Origin: Micromonospora thermarum
GTDB lineage: Bacteria; Actinomycetota; Actinomycetes; Mycobacteriales; Micromonosporaceae
NCBI RefSeq assembly: GCF_012034245.1
Contig: NZ_JAATEO010000029.1
Location: forward strand, 1-64,000
Reading direction: 5' to 3'
Length of the DNA stretch: 64,000 bases
Shown one piece after another: positions 23,828-35,207 of this stretch (its first letter is position 1; every line of letters starts with the position of its first letter). The position numbers and the translations under genes were made by a program. Below the pieces are notes generated by a model, which did no database searches, was not told the DNA's origin, and was given only the letters and a program-made list of their open reading frames with translations.

Positions 23828-24118
23828 ATGGACTTACTCGTCACGTACGACGTCGAGACAGTTACCCCACAGGGGCAACGCCGACTGCGCAAGGTCGCCA
23901 AGATCTGTGAGGCATACGGCCACCGCGTGCAGAAGTCAGTATTCGAGGTCGTCTGCCGCGAAACCGACAAGGTGCGCCTCGTCGCCGCACTCCAAGAGGT
24001 CATCGACCCGACCCAGGACAGCATCCGGATCTACCGGCTGCCGGCCCACGCGCTCGACGATGTCGAACACCTCGGCAAGCCACGGGCGATCGACCCACGG
24101 GGAGCGTTCGTGATCTAG
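23828..24118 (+). CDS. cas2: Cas2, spacer-integration partner
   Basis: 96 aa starting MDLLVTYDVETVTPQGQRRL, with the conserved strand and Asp of Cas2; KICEAYGHRVQKSVFEVVCR and DSIRIYRLP complete the ferredoxin-like fold. It bridges two Cas1 dimers. It ends 125 nt before the first repeat. Confidence 0.97.
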   Translation: MDLLVTYDVETVTPQGQRRLRKVAKICEAYGHRVQKSVFEVVCRETDKVRLVAALQEVIDPTQDSIRIYRLPAHALDDVEHLGKPRAIDPRGAFVI

Positions 24119-24243
24119 GAACCACAAGTGAAAGCGGAAACCCCAGAGATTCCGAACCGAGAAATCTAGACTAGATGAACAAATCGGACCGTGAGTGAGT
24201 CAAGTGCGCATCGTCAGATGGCTATTCTTGCTGCTCGCGAGCG
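24119..24243 (+). promoter_or_regulatory. CRISPR leader
   Basis: The 125-nt stretch between cas2 and the first repeat is markedly less GC-rich than its surroundings in its first half (runs such as GAGAAATCTAGACTAGATG). It should carry the array promoter and integration signals. TAGACT at about 24169 is a possible -10. Orientation (leader on the cas2 side) agrees with repeat decay at the opposite end. Confidence 0.75.
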
Positions 24244-27200
24244 GCTGCGCCCGGCCCACGCGCCGGGCGAGGATCGCAACACCCTCGCCGTCGACCTGCT
24301 CGACGAGGATCCGCAGCGAGCTGCGCCCGGCCCACGCGCCGGGCGAGGATCGCAACCCCGGGTCACCCGTGTCCCAGAACTCCGGCGGTCGGGTGCTGCG
24401 CCCGGCCCACGCGCCGGGCGAGGATCGCAACGAGTACATCGCCTTGTACAGCCGGTCGAGGTCTTCGGGCTGCGCCCGGCCCACGCGCCGGGCGAGGATC
24501 GCAACCGCTGGACGGTGCGGCGCTTGGCCGTGGCTCGGACAGCTGCGCCCGGCCCACGCGCCGGGCGAGGATCGCAACCTTCAGGTCCCGGGCCATCAGA
24601 GCCTGCCCGTGGTCCGGCTGCGCCCGGCCCACGCGCCGGGCGAGGATCGCAACGTTCGTGCTCCGGGACGTGTACGAGGCGCGACACGAGGCTGCGCCCG
24701 GCCCACGCGCCGGGCGAGGATCGCAACGTACGGGCGTAGCGGATCCACGCGCAGCCCGCGCCCGAGCTGCGCCCGGCCCACGCGCCGGGCGAGGATCGCA
24801 ACGATGACCCGGGCGAGGTTGACCCCGAGGATTGACCCGAGGCTGCGCCCGGCCCACGCGCCGGGCGAGGATCGCAACCCCGGTGCGAGGGGCTGCGCTG
24901 CGCGTGCCAGTGACGAGCTGCGCCCGGCCCACGCGCCGGGCGAGGATCGCAACGACGTTTGCCGTATCCGGCGCAGGCGGGGAGGTGTCCACGCTGCGCC
25001 CGGCCCACGCGCCGGGCGAGGATCGCAACAACGGCACCACCAGCCCCGTGCTGCGGGGCCTGGCCGCGCTGCGCCCGGCCCACGCGCCGGGCGAGGATCG
25101 CAACAACGCCGGCGGCACGTCCGTCCAACTGAAGATCAGCAAGGCTGCGCCCGGCCCACGCGCCGGGCGAGGATCGCAACCCGCGCAGCAGGTTCCCCCG
25201 GGCGGACAGCCGTACGGGCTGCGCCCGGCCCACGCGCCGGGCGAGGATCGCAACATGCCGCCAGCCGACTACGTCACCACGAGCGTCACGTGCTGCGCCC
25301 GGCCCACGCGCCGGGCGAGGATCGCAACCGCCTACGCCTGCGAGTCGCACGTCATCGGCGCGCTGGCGCTGCGCCCGGCCCACGCGCCGGGCGAGGATCG
25401 CAACACCGCCGACCCGCCGCCGCCGGTCGCGGCCTGCCCGGTGCTGCGCCCGGCCCACGCGCCGGGCGAGGATCGCAACTATGTCCAGATCCACGGGTGG
25501 TCGCCGGTCGAGCAGGCGCTGCGCCCGGCCCACGCGCCGGGCGAGGATCGCAACTGGCGATGGTGAGCCTGGGCCGGTGATCCGCTACCTGGCTGCGCCC
25601 GGCCCACGCGCCGGGCGAGGATCGCAACCCCTCGGCGTTCGGGTCACCCTTGCGATAGCTCATGCTGCGCCCGGCCCACGCGCCGGGCGAGGATCGCAAC
25701 GCCGTCACCCTCGCGGCATGGGGCGCCGAGCGGCTGTGGCTGCGCCCGGCCCACGCGCCGGGCGAGGATCGCAACGCCGGCGTGGCCAACACGGCGACCA
25801 CGGGTACGACGCTGCGCCCGGCCCACGCGCCGGGCGAGGATCGCAACGCCGAGAGCGACCAGCAGGATTTGTCGCAGGGCGTCGCGCTGCGCCCGGCCCA
25901 CGCGCCGGGCGAGGATCGCAACACGCAGCTCGCGCCCGTGATCGTCGAGGCGGGTCGGGCGCTGCGCCCGGCCCACGCGCCGGGCGAGGATCGCAACATT
26001 TCTGGTGTGCTCCTTTGCTCGGTTGAGCGGGTTGGTGCTGCGCCCGGCCCACGCGCCGGGCGAGGATCGCAACCCCATCGAGGCCGTGGGCGTAGGCCAC
26101 AACGAACAGGCTGCGCCCGGCCCACGCGCCGGGCGAGGATCGCAACACCTCCGCCGTCAGCACCACCACCCGGCCTTTGCCGGCTGCGCCCGGCCCACGC
26201 GCCGGGCGAGGATCGCAACTACCCCATCCACCTGTACAAGAACAACACTGACAACAAGCTGCGCCCGGCCCACGCGCCGGGCGAGGATCGCAACGCCGGT
26301 GGGCAAGACGCAGTGGGGCACCACGGAGGAGGCGCTGCGCCCGGCCCACGCGCCGGGCGAGGATCGCAACGCTGACCTTGGCGTCACCACCACCGGGAGC
26401 GCCATCGCTGCGCCCGGCCCACGCGCCGGGCGAGGATCGCAACTCCTTCGGCCGGCTTGCTTCTCGGCTTCGGTCTTCTGCTCGCTGCGCCCGGCCCACG
26501 CGCCGGGCGAGGATCGCAACCCGCTGTATCCCGGGCAGCAGTGGGCGCGCGACGGCGCTGCGCCCGGCCCACGCGCCGGGCGAGGATCGCAACGTCCTGT
26601 AGCTCGTGCAGGCCGCGCATGGCGACGGCCGCTGCGCCCGGCCCACGCGCCGGGCGAGGATCGCAACTCGACCTGGCCGACGCAGGTCATGCCGGCACGG
26701 TCGAGGGCTGCGCCCGGCCCACGCGCCGGGCGAGGATCGCAACGCGGTCTCCCGTGACTGTGACGTGACCGGTGACGTGCGCTGCGCCCGGCCCACGCGC
26801 CGGGCGAGGATCGCAACTTGCTGTCTAGGGTCAGAACACGTTGCTACAGAGGGCGGCTGCGCCCGGCCCACGCGCCGGGCGAGGATCGCAACTCGTCGTC
26901 CGGGTAGCGAGTCCACTCCGGCCACCCAGCTGCGCCCGGCCCACGCGCCGGGCGAGGATCGCAACCACGCCAGCCGACGCGTTCCGGTCGCGGCCGACCC
27001 GGGCTGCGCCCGGCCCACGCGCCGGGCGAGGATCGCAACCAACGTAGAAGACGAAGATGGGGCCCGGCCCACGCGGCTGCGCCCGGCCCACGCGCCGGGC
27101 GAGGATCGCAACGACCTCGTGCGGCGCGACGCGGCGGCGGTCGCGGTCTAGCTGCGCCCGGCCCACGCGCCGGGCGAGGATCGCAACGCCGCCTCGGCGG

Positions 27201-30200
27201 TGTCGTCCAGGGCCTGCTCGAACGGCTGCGCCCGGCCCACGCGCCGGGCGAGGATCGCAACGGTCGATTGCGGTCACGACGTAGCCGGGCAGCGGCACGC
27301 TGCGCCCGGCCCACGCGCCGGGCGAGGATCGCAACGCCTTGACCAGCCTGCGGACCTCCGCCTGTTGCTTGCGCGCTGCGCCCGGCCCACGCGCCGGGCG
27401 AGGATCGCAACCTGTTCGGTGAGCGGAAGATTCTCTGGTCTGCGCACGAAGCTGCGCCCGGCCCACGCGCCGGGCGAGGATCGCAACTCGGTACCTGTCC
27501 GCGAGCCGGCACACCTCGCGCATGCTGCGCCCGGCCCACGCGCCGGGCGAGGATCGCAACCCGTGGACCCACAACGATCCGAACGCGGGCGAGGCGCAGG
27601 CTGCGCCCGGCCCACGCGCCGGGCGAGGATCGCAACACCTACGGCGACGCGTACATGATCTGCTGGCCGGTGGAGCTGCGCCCGGCCCACGCGCCGGGCG
27701 AGGATCGCAACACTCTCAATCGGCACCAGTCCGAGCCGGAACCCGTACGCTGCGCCCGGCCCACGCGCCGGGCGAGGATCGCAACCAGCGCTTTGAGCGT
27801 GCCACCGGCCGCGAACCAGTCGCTGCGCCCGGCCCACGCGCCGGGCGAGGATCGCAACAGGGGTCTCTTCGATGTACGCGAGGCGGCACGCGCGCAAGCT
27901 GCGCCCGGCCCACGCGCCGGGCGAGGATCGCAACCGTTAGGTCGCCCTTAAATCGTGACCGGCGTGACGGCCGCTGCGCCCGGCCCACGCGCCGGGCGAG
28001 GATCGCAACCGCTCGCGCGCCGACCGGCGCGCGTACCTGTGGAGAGGCTGCGCCCGGCCCACGCGCCGGGCGAGGATCGCAACTCTCGTGTGCCCTTCGG
28101 CTTGAACGTCCCCAGGCGGTGCTGCGCCCGGCCCACGCGCCGGGCGAGGATCGCAACGGCTTCTGTTCCGCCAGCCACGCCTTCCACTCCCGGCGGCTGC
28201 GCCCGGCCCACGCGCCGGGCGAGGATCGCAACCTTGACCGTGTACGTCCAGGCGTTCGGCAGGATGTCAGGCTGCGCCCGGCCCACGCGCCGGGCGAGGA
28301 TCGCAACGAGAAGGTCAGCGGCTACCTGAAGGACTTCTTCCGGGCTGCGCCCGGCCCACGCGCCGGGCGAGGATCGCAACTCCTCAACAGTTCGGGCGAT
28401 GGAAGCCAGCACGTCGAGCGCTGCGCCCGGCCCACGCGCCGGGCGAGGATCGCAACTGCAGCGGCTCGCCGACGACGTGACCCGCCGTGAAGGGCTGCGC
28501 CCGGCCCACGCGCCGGGCGAGGATCGCAACACGGTGCTGCTCGCCGAGATGGCCCCGGCCGCGAGGCTGCGCCCGGCCCACGCGCCGGGCGAGGATCGCA
28601 ACAGGCACCAGCAGTCCGTACTCATCATCGGCGTACGTCGCTGCGCCCGGCCCACGCGCCGGGCGAGGATCGCAACGGCCCTGGACCCGGCCGCCCGGCT
28701 CGCGGCCGAGGCGCGCTGCGCCCGGCCCACGCGCCGGGCGAGGATCGCAACGCTGGGAAGGGCGAGGCGATGGCACCGCGTACCTGATGCTGCGCCCGGC
28801 CCACGCGCCGGGCGAGGATCGCAACTACGAGGATGTCCACCGGCCGGTACGTGCCGAGAAGCTGCGCCCGGCCCACGCGCCGGGCGAGGATCGCAACCCC
28901 TGCGCGAAACCGAGGACGGGGCGCGGCAGCTCGGACGCTGCGCCCGGCCCACGCGCCGGGCGAGGATCGCAACCCGGCCGACGTGCAGGGGGCGGCGAAG
29001 CAGCTCGCAGGTGCTGCGCCCGGCCCACGCGCCGGGCGAGGATCGCAACTCTCTTCGACGCGATGCGCAAGAAGAACCTCGATAAGCTGCGCCCGGCCCA
29101 CGCGCCGGGCGAGGATCGCAACCTCGTCTGGTGCCTCCAGCGCGCCGGCTACGTGTGCGCGTGCTGCGCCCGGCCCACGCGCCGGGCGAGGATCGCAACC
29201 ATGCACCTGCCGGGGCCGCAGGCTCCTCCCCGAACAGCTGCGCCCGGCCCACGCGCCGGGCGAGGATCGCAACCGCCGATTGGAACCGCCGTCACCCGGC
29301 CGACGAGGCGCGCTGCGCCCGGCCCACGCGCCGGGCGAGGATCGCAACTCCGCCCCCTTCTACACCGCCGCCGTCGACCTGCTGCTGCGCCCGGCCCACG
29401 CGCCGGGCGAGGATCGCAACAAGAAGACCGGCGAGGGCGACAGCTACTCCGAGATCGTGCTGCGCCCGGCCCACGCGCCGGGCGAGGATCGCAACTGGTC
29501 AAGAACGGCTTGCCAGTCGCGCAGCGTCAACGACGCTGCGCCCGGCCCACGCGCCGGGCGAGGATCGCAACATTCGCTCTTTCCGGTGCCCTTTCCGATG
29601 CGCCTTGAGCTGCGCCCGGCCCACGCGCCGGGCGAGGATCGCAACGGGCCGACTCCGGCGCCGCCACCCACATCGAGCCCGGAGCTGCGCCCGGCCCACG
29701 CGCCGGGCGAGGATCGCAACCGAGGCCTCCGCCGACCGCCGGAGCCGATGACCGCTGCGCCCGGCCCACGCGCCGGGCGAGGATCGCAACTCCGCGGCGT
29801 CGAGGATGTCGCGGGCCTGCTTCGCGAGGCGCTGCGCCCGGCCCACGCGCCGGGCGAGGATCGCAACGGTGAGGTTCTTGGCCTTGCTCTTGCCGCCGCC
29901 CGCGCGCTGCGCCCGGCCCACGCGCCGGGCGAGGATCGCAACACCGCCTGGCGCGCCCGCCGCGACGTCGACCCGGCGCTGCGCCCGGCCCACGCGCCGG
30001 GCGAGGATCGCAACACCACCCGGGGCAACCGGATCCAGACGTGGCGGCCAGGCTGCGCCCGGCCCACGCGCCGGGCGAGGATCGCAACTTGCAGCGCGGT
30101 CGGGGTCGTCCGTTGACGGTGCCGGCGCTGCGCCCGGCCCACGCGCCGGGCGAGGATCGCAACAAGGCGGCCGTGCGGCGCGGCAAGGCCAGCCGGAACG

Positions 30201-33200
30201 CTGCGCCCGGCCCACGCGCCGGGCGAGGATCGCAACCGGTTGTTGTCCACCACCACCGCGCGCACCGGCGCGAGCTGCGCCCGGCCCACGCGCCGGGCGA
30301 GGATCGCAACTACGAGGTAGTCACCGTCGAGGCGGATGACGTCGGTGAGCTGCGCCCGGCCCACGCGCCGGGCGAGGATCGCAACAACCTCATCGGGGTA
30401 CGCGCCGCGGCGACGGGAGGCGGGAGCTGCGCCCGGCCCACGCGCCGGGCGAGGATCGCAACACGGCGTCCTGGGCGACAGCCTCCCGCAGCATGCGGTG
30501 CTGCGCCCGGCCCACGCGCCGGGCGAGGATCGCAACTCCGTGTCCGCCGGGCTGGGCCGGCACGACCACAACAGCTGCGCCCGGCCCACGCGCCGGGCGA
30601 GGATCGCAACCACTCCCACGACGCCCCATGCCGGTGCTGAAACGTCGGGCTGCGCCCGGCCCACGCGCCGGGCGAGGATCGCAACACCGTGACGACCGCC
30701 GCCGCCGTGGTGCTCATCCGGGAGCTGCGCCCGGCCCACGCGCCGGGCGAGGATCGCAACCCGGTCGGCAACGAGCTGGTCATCCGCCGGCACCCGGGCT
30801 GCGCCCGGCCCACGCGCCGGGCGAGGATCGCAACAGGCACCAGTCGTGCATACACGCCACCGTCTCCCAGCTGCGCCCGGCCCACGCGCCGGGCGAGGAT
30901 CGCAACCAGGTGGGGTTGCAGCCGGTGCAAGGCCCCTACGCAGGCTGCGCCCGGCCCACGCGCCGGGCGAGGATCGCAACAAGGACGCCACCACCGACCT
31001 CGCCCAGATCAACCGGGCTGCGCCCGGCCCACGCGCCGGGCGAGGATCGCAACTGCTTCGCCTGGTCGGCTGCGTCGGCGTGGCGGGGGCTGCGCCCGGC
31101 CCACGCGCCGGGCGAGGATCGCAACGCCTACTGCGTCCCCCACGACACCGTCGGCACCCGCGACGCTGCGCCCGGCCCACGCGCCGGGCGAGGATCGCAA
31201 CGAGGGCCAGGTCGAGTCGATTGCGTCGCTGTACCACCAGCTGCGCCCGGCCCACGCGCCGGGCGAGGATCGCAACATCGGGAATGGCGGCGGCGGCGTT
31301 GATAGCGGCCTGCAAGCTGCGCCCGGCCCACGCGCCGGGCGAGGATCGCAACCTTCGCCGCCCCAGAGACGGTTTCCCGGCCGATCAGGTTGCTGCGCCC
31401 GGCCCACGCGCCGGGCGAGGATCGCAACGTCATCCACCAGATGTGGTCGGGTGAGATGGAGGAGGACGCTGCGCCCGGCCCACGCGCCGGGCGAGGATCG
31501 CAACCGAGCCACTCCCCCGGATCCTTGCCGCACGCCTCGACGCTGCGCCCGGCCCACGCGCCGGGCGAGGATCGCAACTCCCTGCGATCGGGTACTGATC
31601 GAGACAGCGGTGGGCGCTGCGCCCGGCCCACGCGCCGGGCGAGGATCGCAACCGCTCGAACACGATCACCTGGTTGGCGTCGTACTGGTAGCTGCGCCCG
31701 GCCCACGCGCCGGGCGAGGATCGCAACTGCTCGGTCGCCTGCCACGTACTGTCGCTCGCCCGGAAAGCTGCGCCCGGCCCACGCGCCGGGCGAGGATCGC
31801 AACCCGCTCGGCGACCGGCCGACCGGCCGCCTCGTTGTCGTCGCTGCGCCCGGCCCACGCGCCGGGCGAGGATCGCAACCTGCACCTGGTCTAGGGATGC
31901 GCCGGAGTCGCGAGCGAGCTGCGCCCGGCCCACGCGCCGGGCGAGGATCGCAACCGGCTGCTGGCCTACATCGCCGTCACCATGCCCGACCGCTGCGCCC
32001 GGCCCACGCGCCGGGCGAGGATCGCAACAGGGTGCAGTGGCGTGCGGCCCGCGGGAGGCTGGTGAGCTGCGCCCGGCCCACGCGCCGGGCGAGGATCGCA
32101 ACGCCGCGTTCCTGGACAGCCTCGGCGACGCCCCCGAGGCTGCGCCCGGCCCACGCGCCGGGCAAGGATCGCAACCTGATGGGTACCAGCGACTGACCCA
32201 GGGCACGACGAGCTGCGCCCGGCCCACGCGCCGGGCGAGGATCGCAACAGGTTGGTGGTGCGCAGCCGAGCGAACACCCGGTAGCGGCTGCGCCCGGCCC
32301 ACGCGCCGGGCGAGGATCGCAACGGCCCGAGCGGCGTGCACATGCGGGTCATCACGACCGGGCTGCGCCCGGCCCACGCGCCGGGCGAGGATCGCAACGG
32401 CGCCTCCATCGCCGCCGACCCCGCCACATGGGTGGCTGCGCCCGGCCCACGCGCCGGGCGAGGATCGCAACGTGTCCTTCTCCGACCGCTGCAACGCCGC
32501 GCAGCAGTGGCTGCGCCCGGCCCACGCGCCGGGCGAGGATCGCAACCCGGCGATCGTGGTCATCACCGACGAGGGAGGGGAAATGCTGCGCCCGGCCCAA
32601 GCGCCGGGCGAGGATCGCAACGGGAACCGGTACAGCCAGTTCGTGTCGATGGCCCCGCGGGCTGCGCCCGGCCCACGCGCCGGGCGAGGATCGCAACCGG
32701 GCCGGCGGCCGGCGGCTGTGGGACGAGATGGGCGGCGCTGCGCCCGGCCCACGCGCCGGGCGAGGATCGCAACTCCGCACGGGACGGGTTGTGGTCCAGG
32801 TAGTCATGGAGCTGCGCCCGGCCCACGCGCCGGGCGAGGATCGCAACCACGCCGGCGTGGACATGTCGAGGGCCGACGTGCGCGGGCTGCGCCCGGCCCA
32901 CGCGCCGGGCGAGGATCGCAACAACCGGATGGCCGCCGACCCGCAGATCGCGCTGGTGCGCTGGCCCGGCCCACGCGCCGGGCAAGGATCGCAACCAGGA
33001 CCCACTGCTCCAGGAGTTCCAGTCCCTGGGCCAGCTGCGCCCGGCCCACTCGCCGGGCGAGGATCGCAACGTGGCCCGGGAGCTGTACGACTTCCGGCAC
33101 GCCATGATCGCTGCGCCCGGCCCACGCGCCGGGCGAGGATCGCAACGGCCACAGCATGGCGCGGTTGCACCACGCGGGGACCTGCGGGCTGCGCCCGGCC

Positions 33201-35032
33201 CACGCGCCGGCGAGGATCGCAACTGCGCCGAGTACCTCGGGTGGGAGCCGAAGGAGACGACGCTGCGCCCGGCCCCACTCGCCAGGCGAGGATCGCAACT
33301 CCACCGACCTGATCGCCGGGTCGAAGGGTGACGGCGCGCTGCGCCCGGCCCACTCGCCGGGCGAGGATCGCAACGTCGCGTCCAGATCGCGGGCCGTGGC
33401 GTAGTCCGGTAGCTGCGCCCGGCCCCCGCGCCGGGCGAGGATCGCAACCCGGCGGAGCTGCTGCGCCACATCAAGGGCCCGTACCGCTGCGCCCGGCCCC
33501 CGCGCCGGGCGAGGATCGCAACCGGGAGTTGAAAGGCATGGGCGAGGCACCGCGGCCCGAGCTGTGCCCGGCCCCCGCGCCGGGCGAGGATCGCAACTAC
33601 CGCCTGACGACCGAGGACAGGCTAGGCCAGCGCGAGGCTGCGCCCGGCCCCCGCGCCGGGCGAGGATCGCAACGACTTCATCAACGCGCCAAGCGGCGGC
33701 GGATCAACAAGCTGCGCCCGGCCCCCGCGCTGGCGAGGATCGCAACATGTAGAAGCCGAAGAAGTGGATCTAGATGGTCTTGGTGCTGCGCCCGGTCCTC
33801 GCGCCGGGCGAGGATCGCAACGCCCTGGTGTAGGTGTTGCTCATAGCCCGAGCCACCGCCGGCTGCGCCCGGCCCACGCGCGCCGGGCGGGGATCGCGAC
33901 TTCCGCCGCTGGCAGGCCCTCGTCGCGACGTTCAACGGCTGCTCCCGGCCCACGCGCCGGGCGAGGATCGCAACGTCACGACGGAGGGCGTCACGACCCG
34001 CGGCCTCGCAGGTGGCTGCGCCCGGGCCACGCGCCGGGCGAAGATCGCAACCAGGGAAGGGCGGGCCGGACCCGTGGGCCCGGCCCACGGCTGCGCCCCC
34101 GGCCCACGCGCCCGGCGAGGATCGCAACGTCGCGCCGGCGTACCCGGAGCTGACCGAGGCCCTGGTGCTGCGCCCGGCCCACGCGCCGGGCGAGGATCGC
34201 AACGGGGCGAGGGCGCGGGCCTGAAAGCCTCGCGGTACGCGCTGCGCCCGGCCCACGCGCCGGGCGAGGATCGCAACGCCGAGCGGGGCCTACCGTGGAC
34301 CCGCACCGACGACTAGCTGCGCCCGGCCCACGCGCCGGGCGAGGATCGCAACACCGACCTGGCGTCGCTGACCCCGGTCCCCGGGATCGCCGCTGCGCCC
34401 GGCCCACGCGCTGGGAAGACATCGACGACCCGCACGAGCAGCGCTGCGCCCGGCCCACGCGCCGGGCGAGGATCGCAACCGCTCCCACACGATCACCTGC
34501 GTGGTGTCGTACTGGTAGCTGCGCCCGGTCCACACGCCGGGCGAGGATCGCAACTGCATCGGGACTCCTCCTCTTCTCAGTGGGATCTCGTGGCTGCGTC
34601 CGGCCCACGCACCGGGCGAGGATCGCAACAACCCGATGGCCGCCGACCCCCCAGATCGCGCTGGTGCGCTGCGCCCGGCCCTCGCGTCGGGGAGGATCGC
34701 AACGACCAGGTGTCGCTGGACGCCTACAAGTACGCCAAGTTGCTGCGCCCGGTGCTCGCGCCAGGCGAGGATCGCAACGACGCTGACCGGATTGCGACTC
34801 GGCCGGCGGGAGCAGGCTGCGCTCGGCCCTCGCACGGGGCGAGAATCGCAACAGATAGTTGTCGTCCGTTGCTGTGCCCGGCCCCCGCCCCCGGGTTGTG
34901 AGTACGCGGACAGCTCGATCATGGCCGCTGCGCGCGGCCCTCGCGCTGAGCGGGGATCGCGATGACGGACCGGTCACGCCGGACGCGCTGACCGCCTTGC
35001 TGCGCCGGCCCTTGCGCCGCCGAGGGATCGCA
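24244..35032 (+). CRISPR. Type I-C CRISPR array, about 146 repeats
   Basis: The 37-nt repeat begins GCTG, has stem CGCCCGGC, loop CCACGC, stem GCCGGGCG, and ends with the tag AGGATCGCAAC. I counted about 146 repeat units by tag position, with spacers of about 34-40 nt. Repeats look identical by eye from 24244 to about 32102. The first variant is near 32139-32175 (one G to A before the tag), then 32585-32621 and progressively from 32960 on, with several repeats past 33700 badly eroded (34391-34427, 34868-34905, 34927-34963). Decay at the right end means new spacers enter at 24280. Related spacer pairs occur at 31653/34480 and 32923/34630. The count near the eroded end is uncertain by a few. 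Confidence 0.99.
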
Positions 35033-35207
35033 ACCCCGTCGACGGCACCACAAGTACGCGGGTCGACCGCTGATGCCGTGATGCAGGGTGTGATCGACCG
35101 AACCAGAACCCGTATGGCTTCTTTCGATTCTTGACTACCGTGAAGGTGCACCATCCAAATAGGTCGAATTCTACCCAATCTCGGCAATAAGGTTATACCG
35201 CCCTGAC
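35033..35207. other. Array trailer and downstream spacer DNA
   Basis: No gene is seen. The last recognisable repeat tag ends at 35032. The following 175 nt turn AT-richer towards 35200, where the leftward gene at 35208 ends; presumably it holds terminators for both the array and that operon. Confidence 0.4.

Noticed and set aside
24195..34965. Dozens of long open frames on both strands across 24.2-35.0 kb
   Set aside because: They arise because the 37-nt repeat has no stop in most frames; the repeated peptides (such as RPAHAPGEDRN) are translations of the CRISPR repeat.
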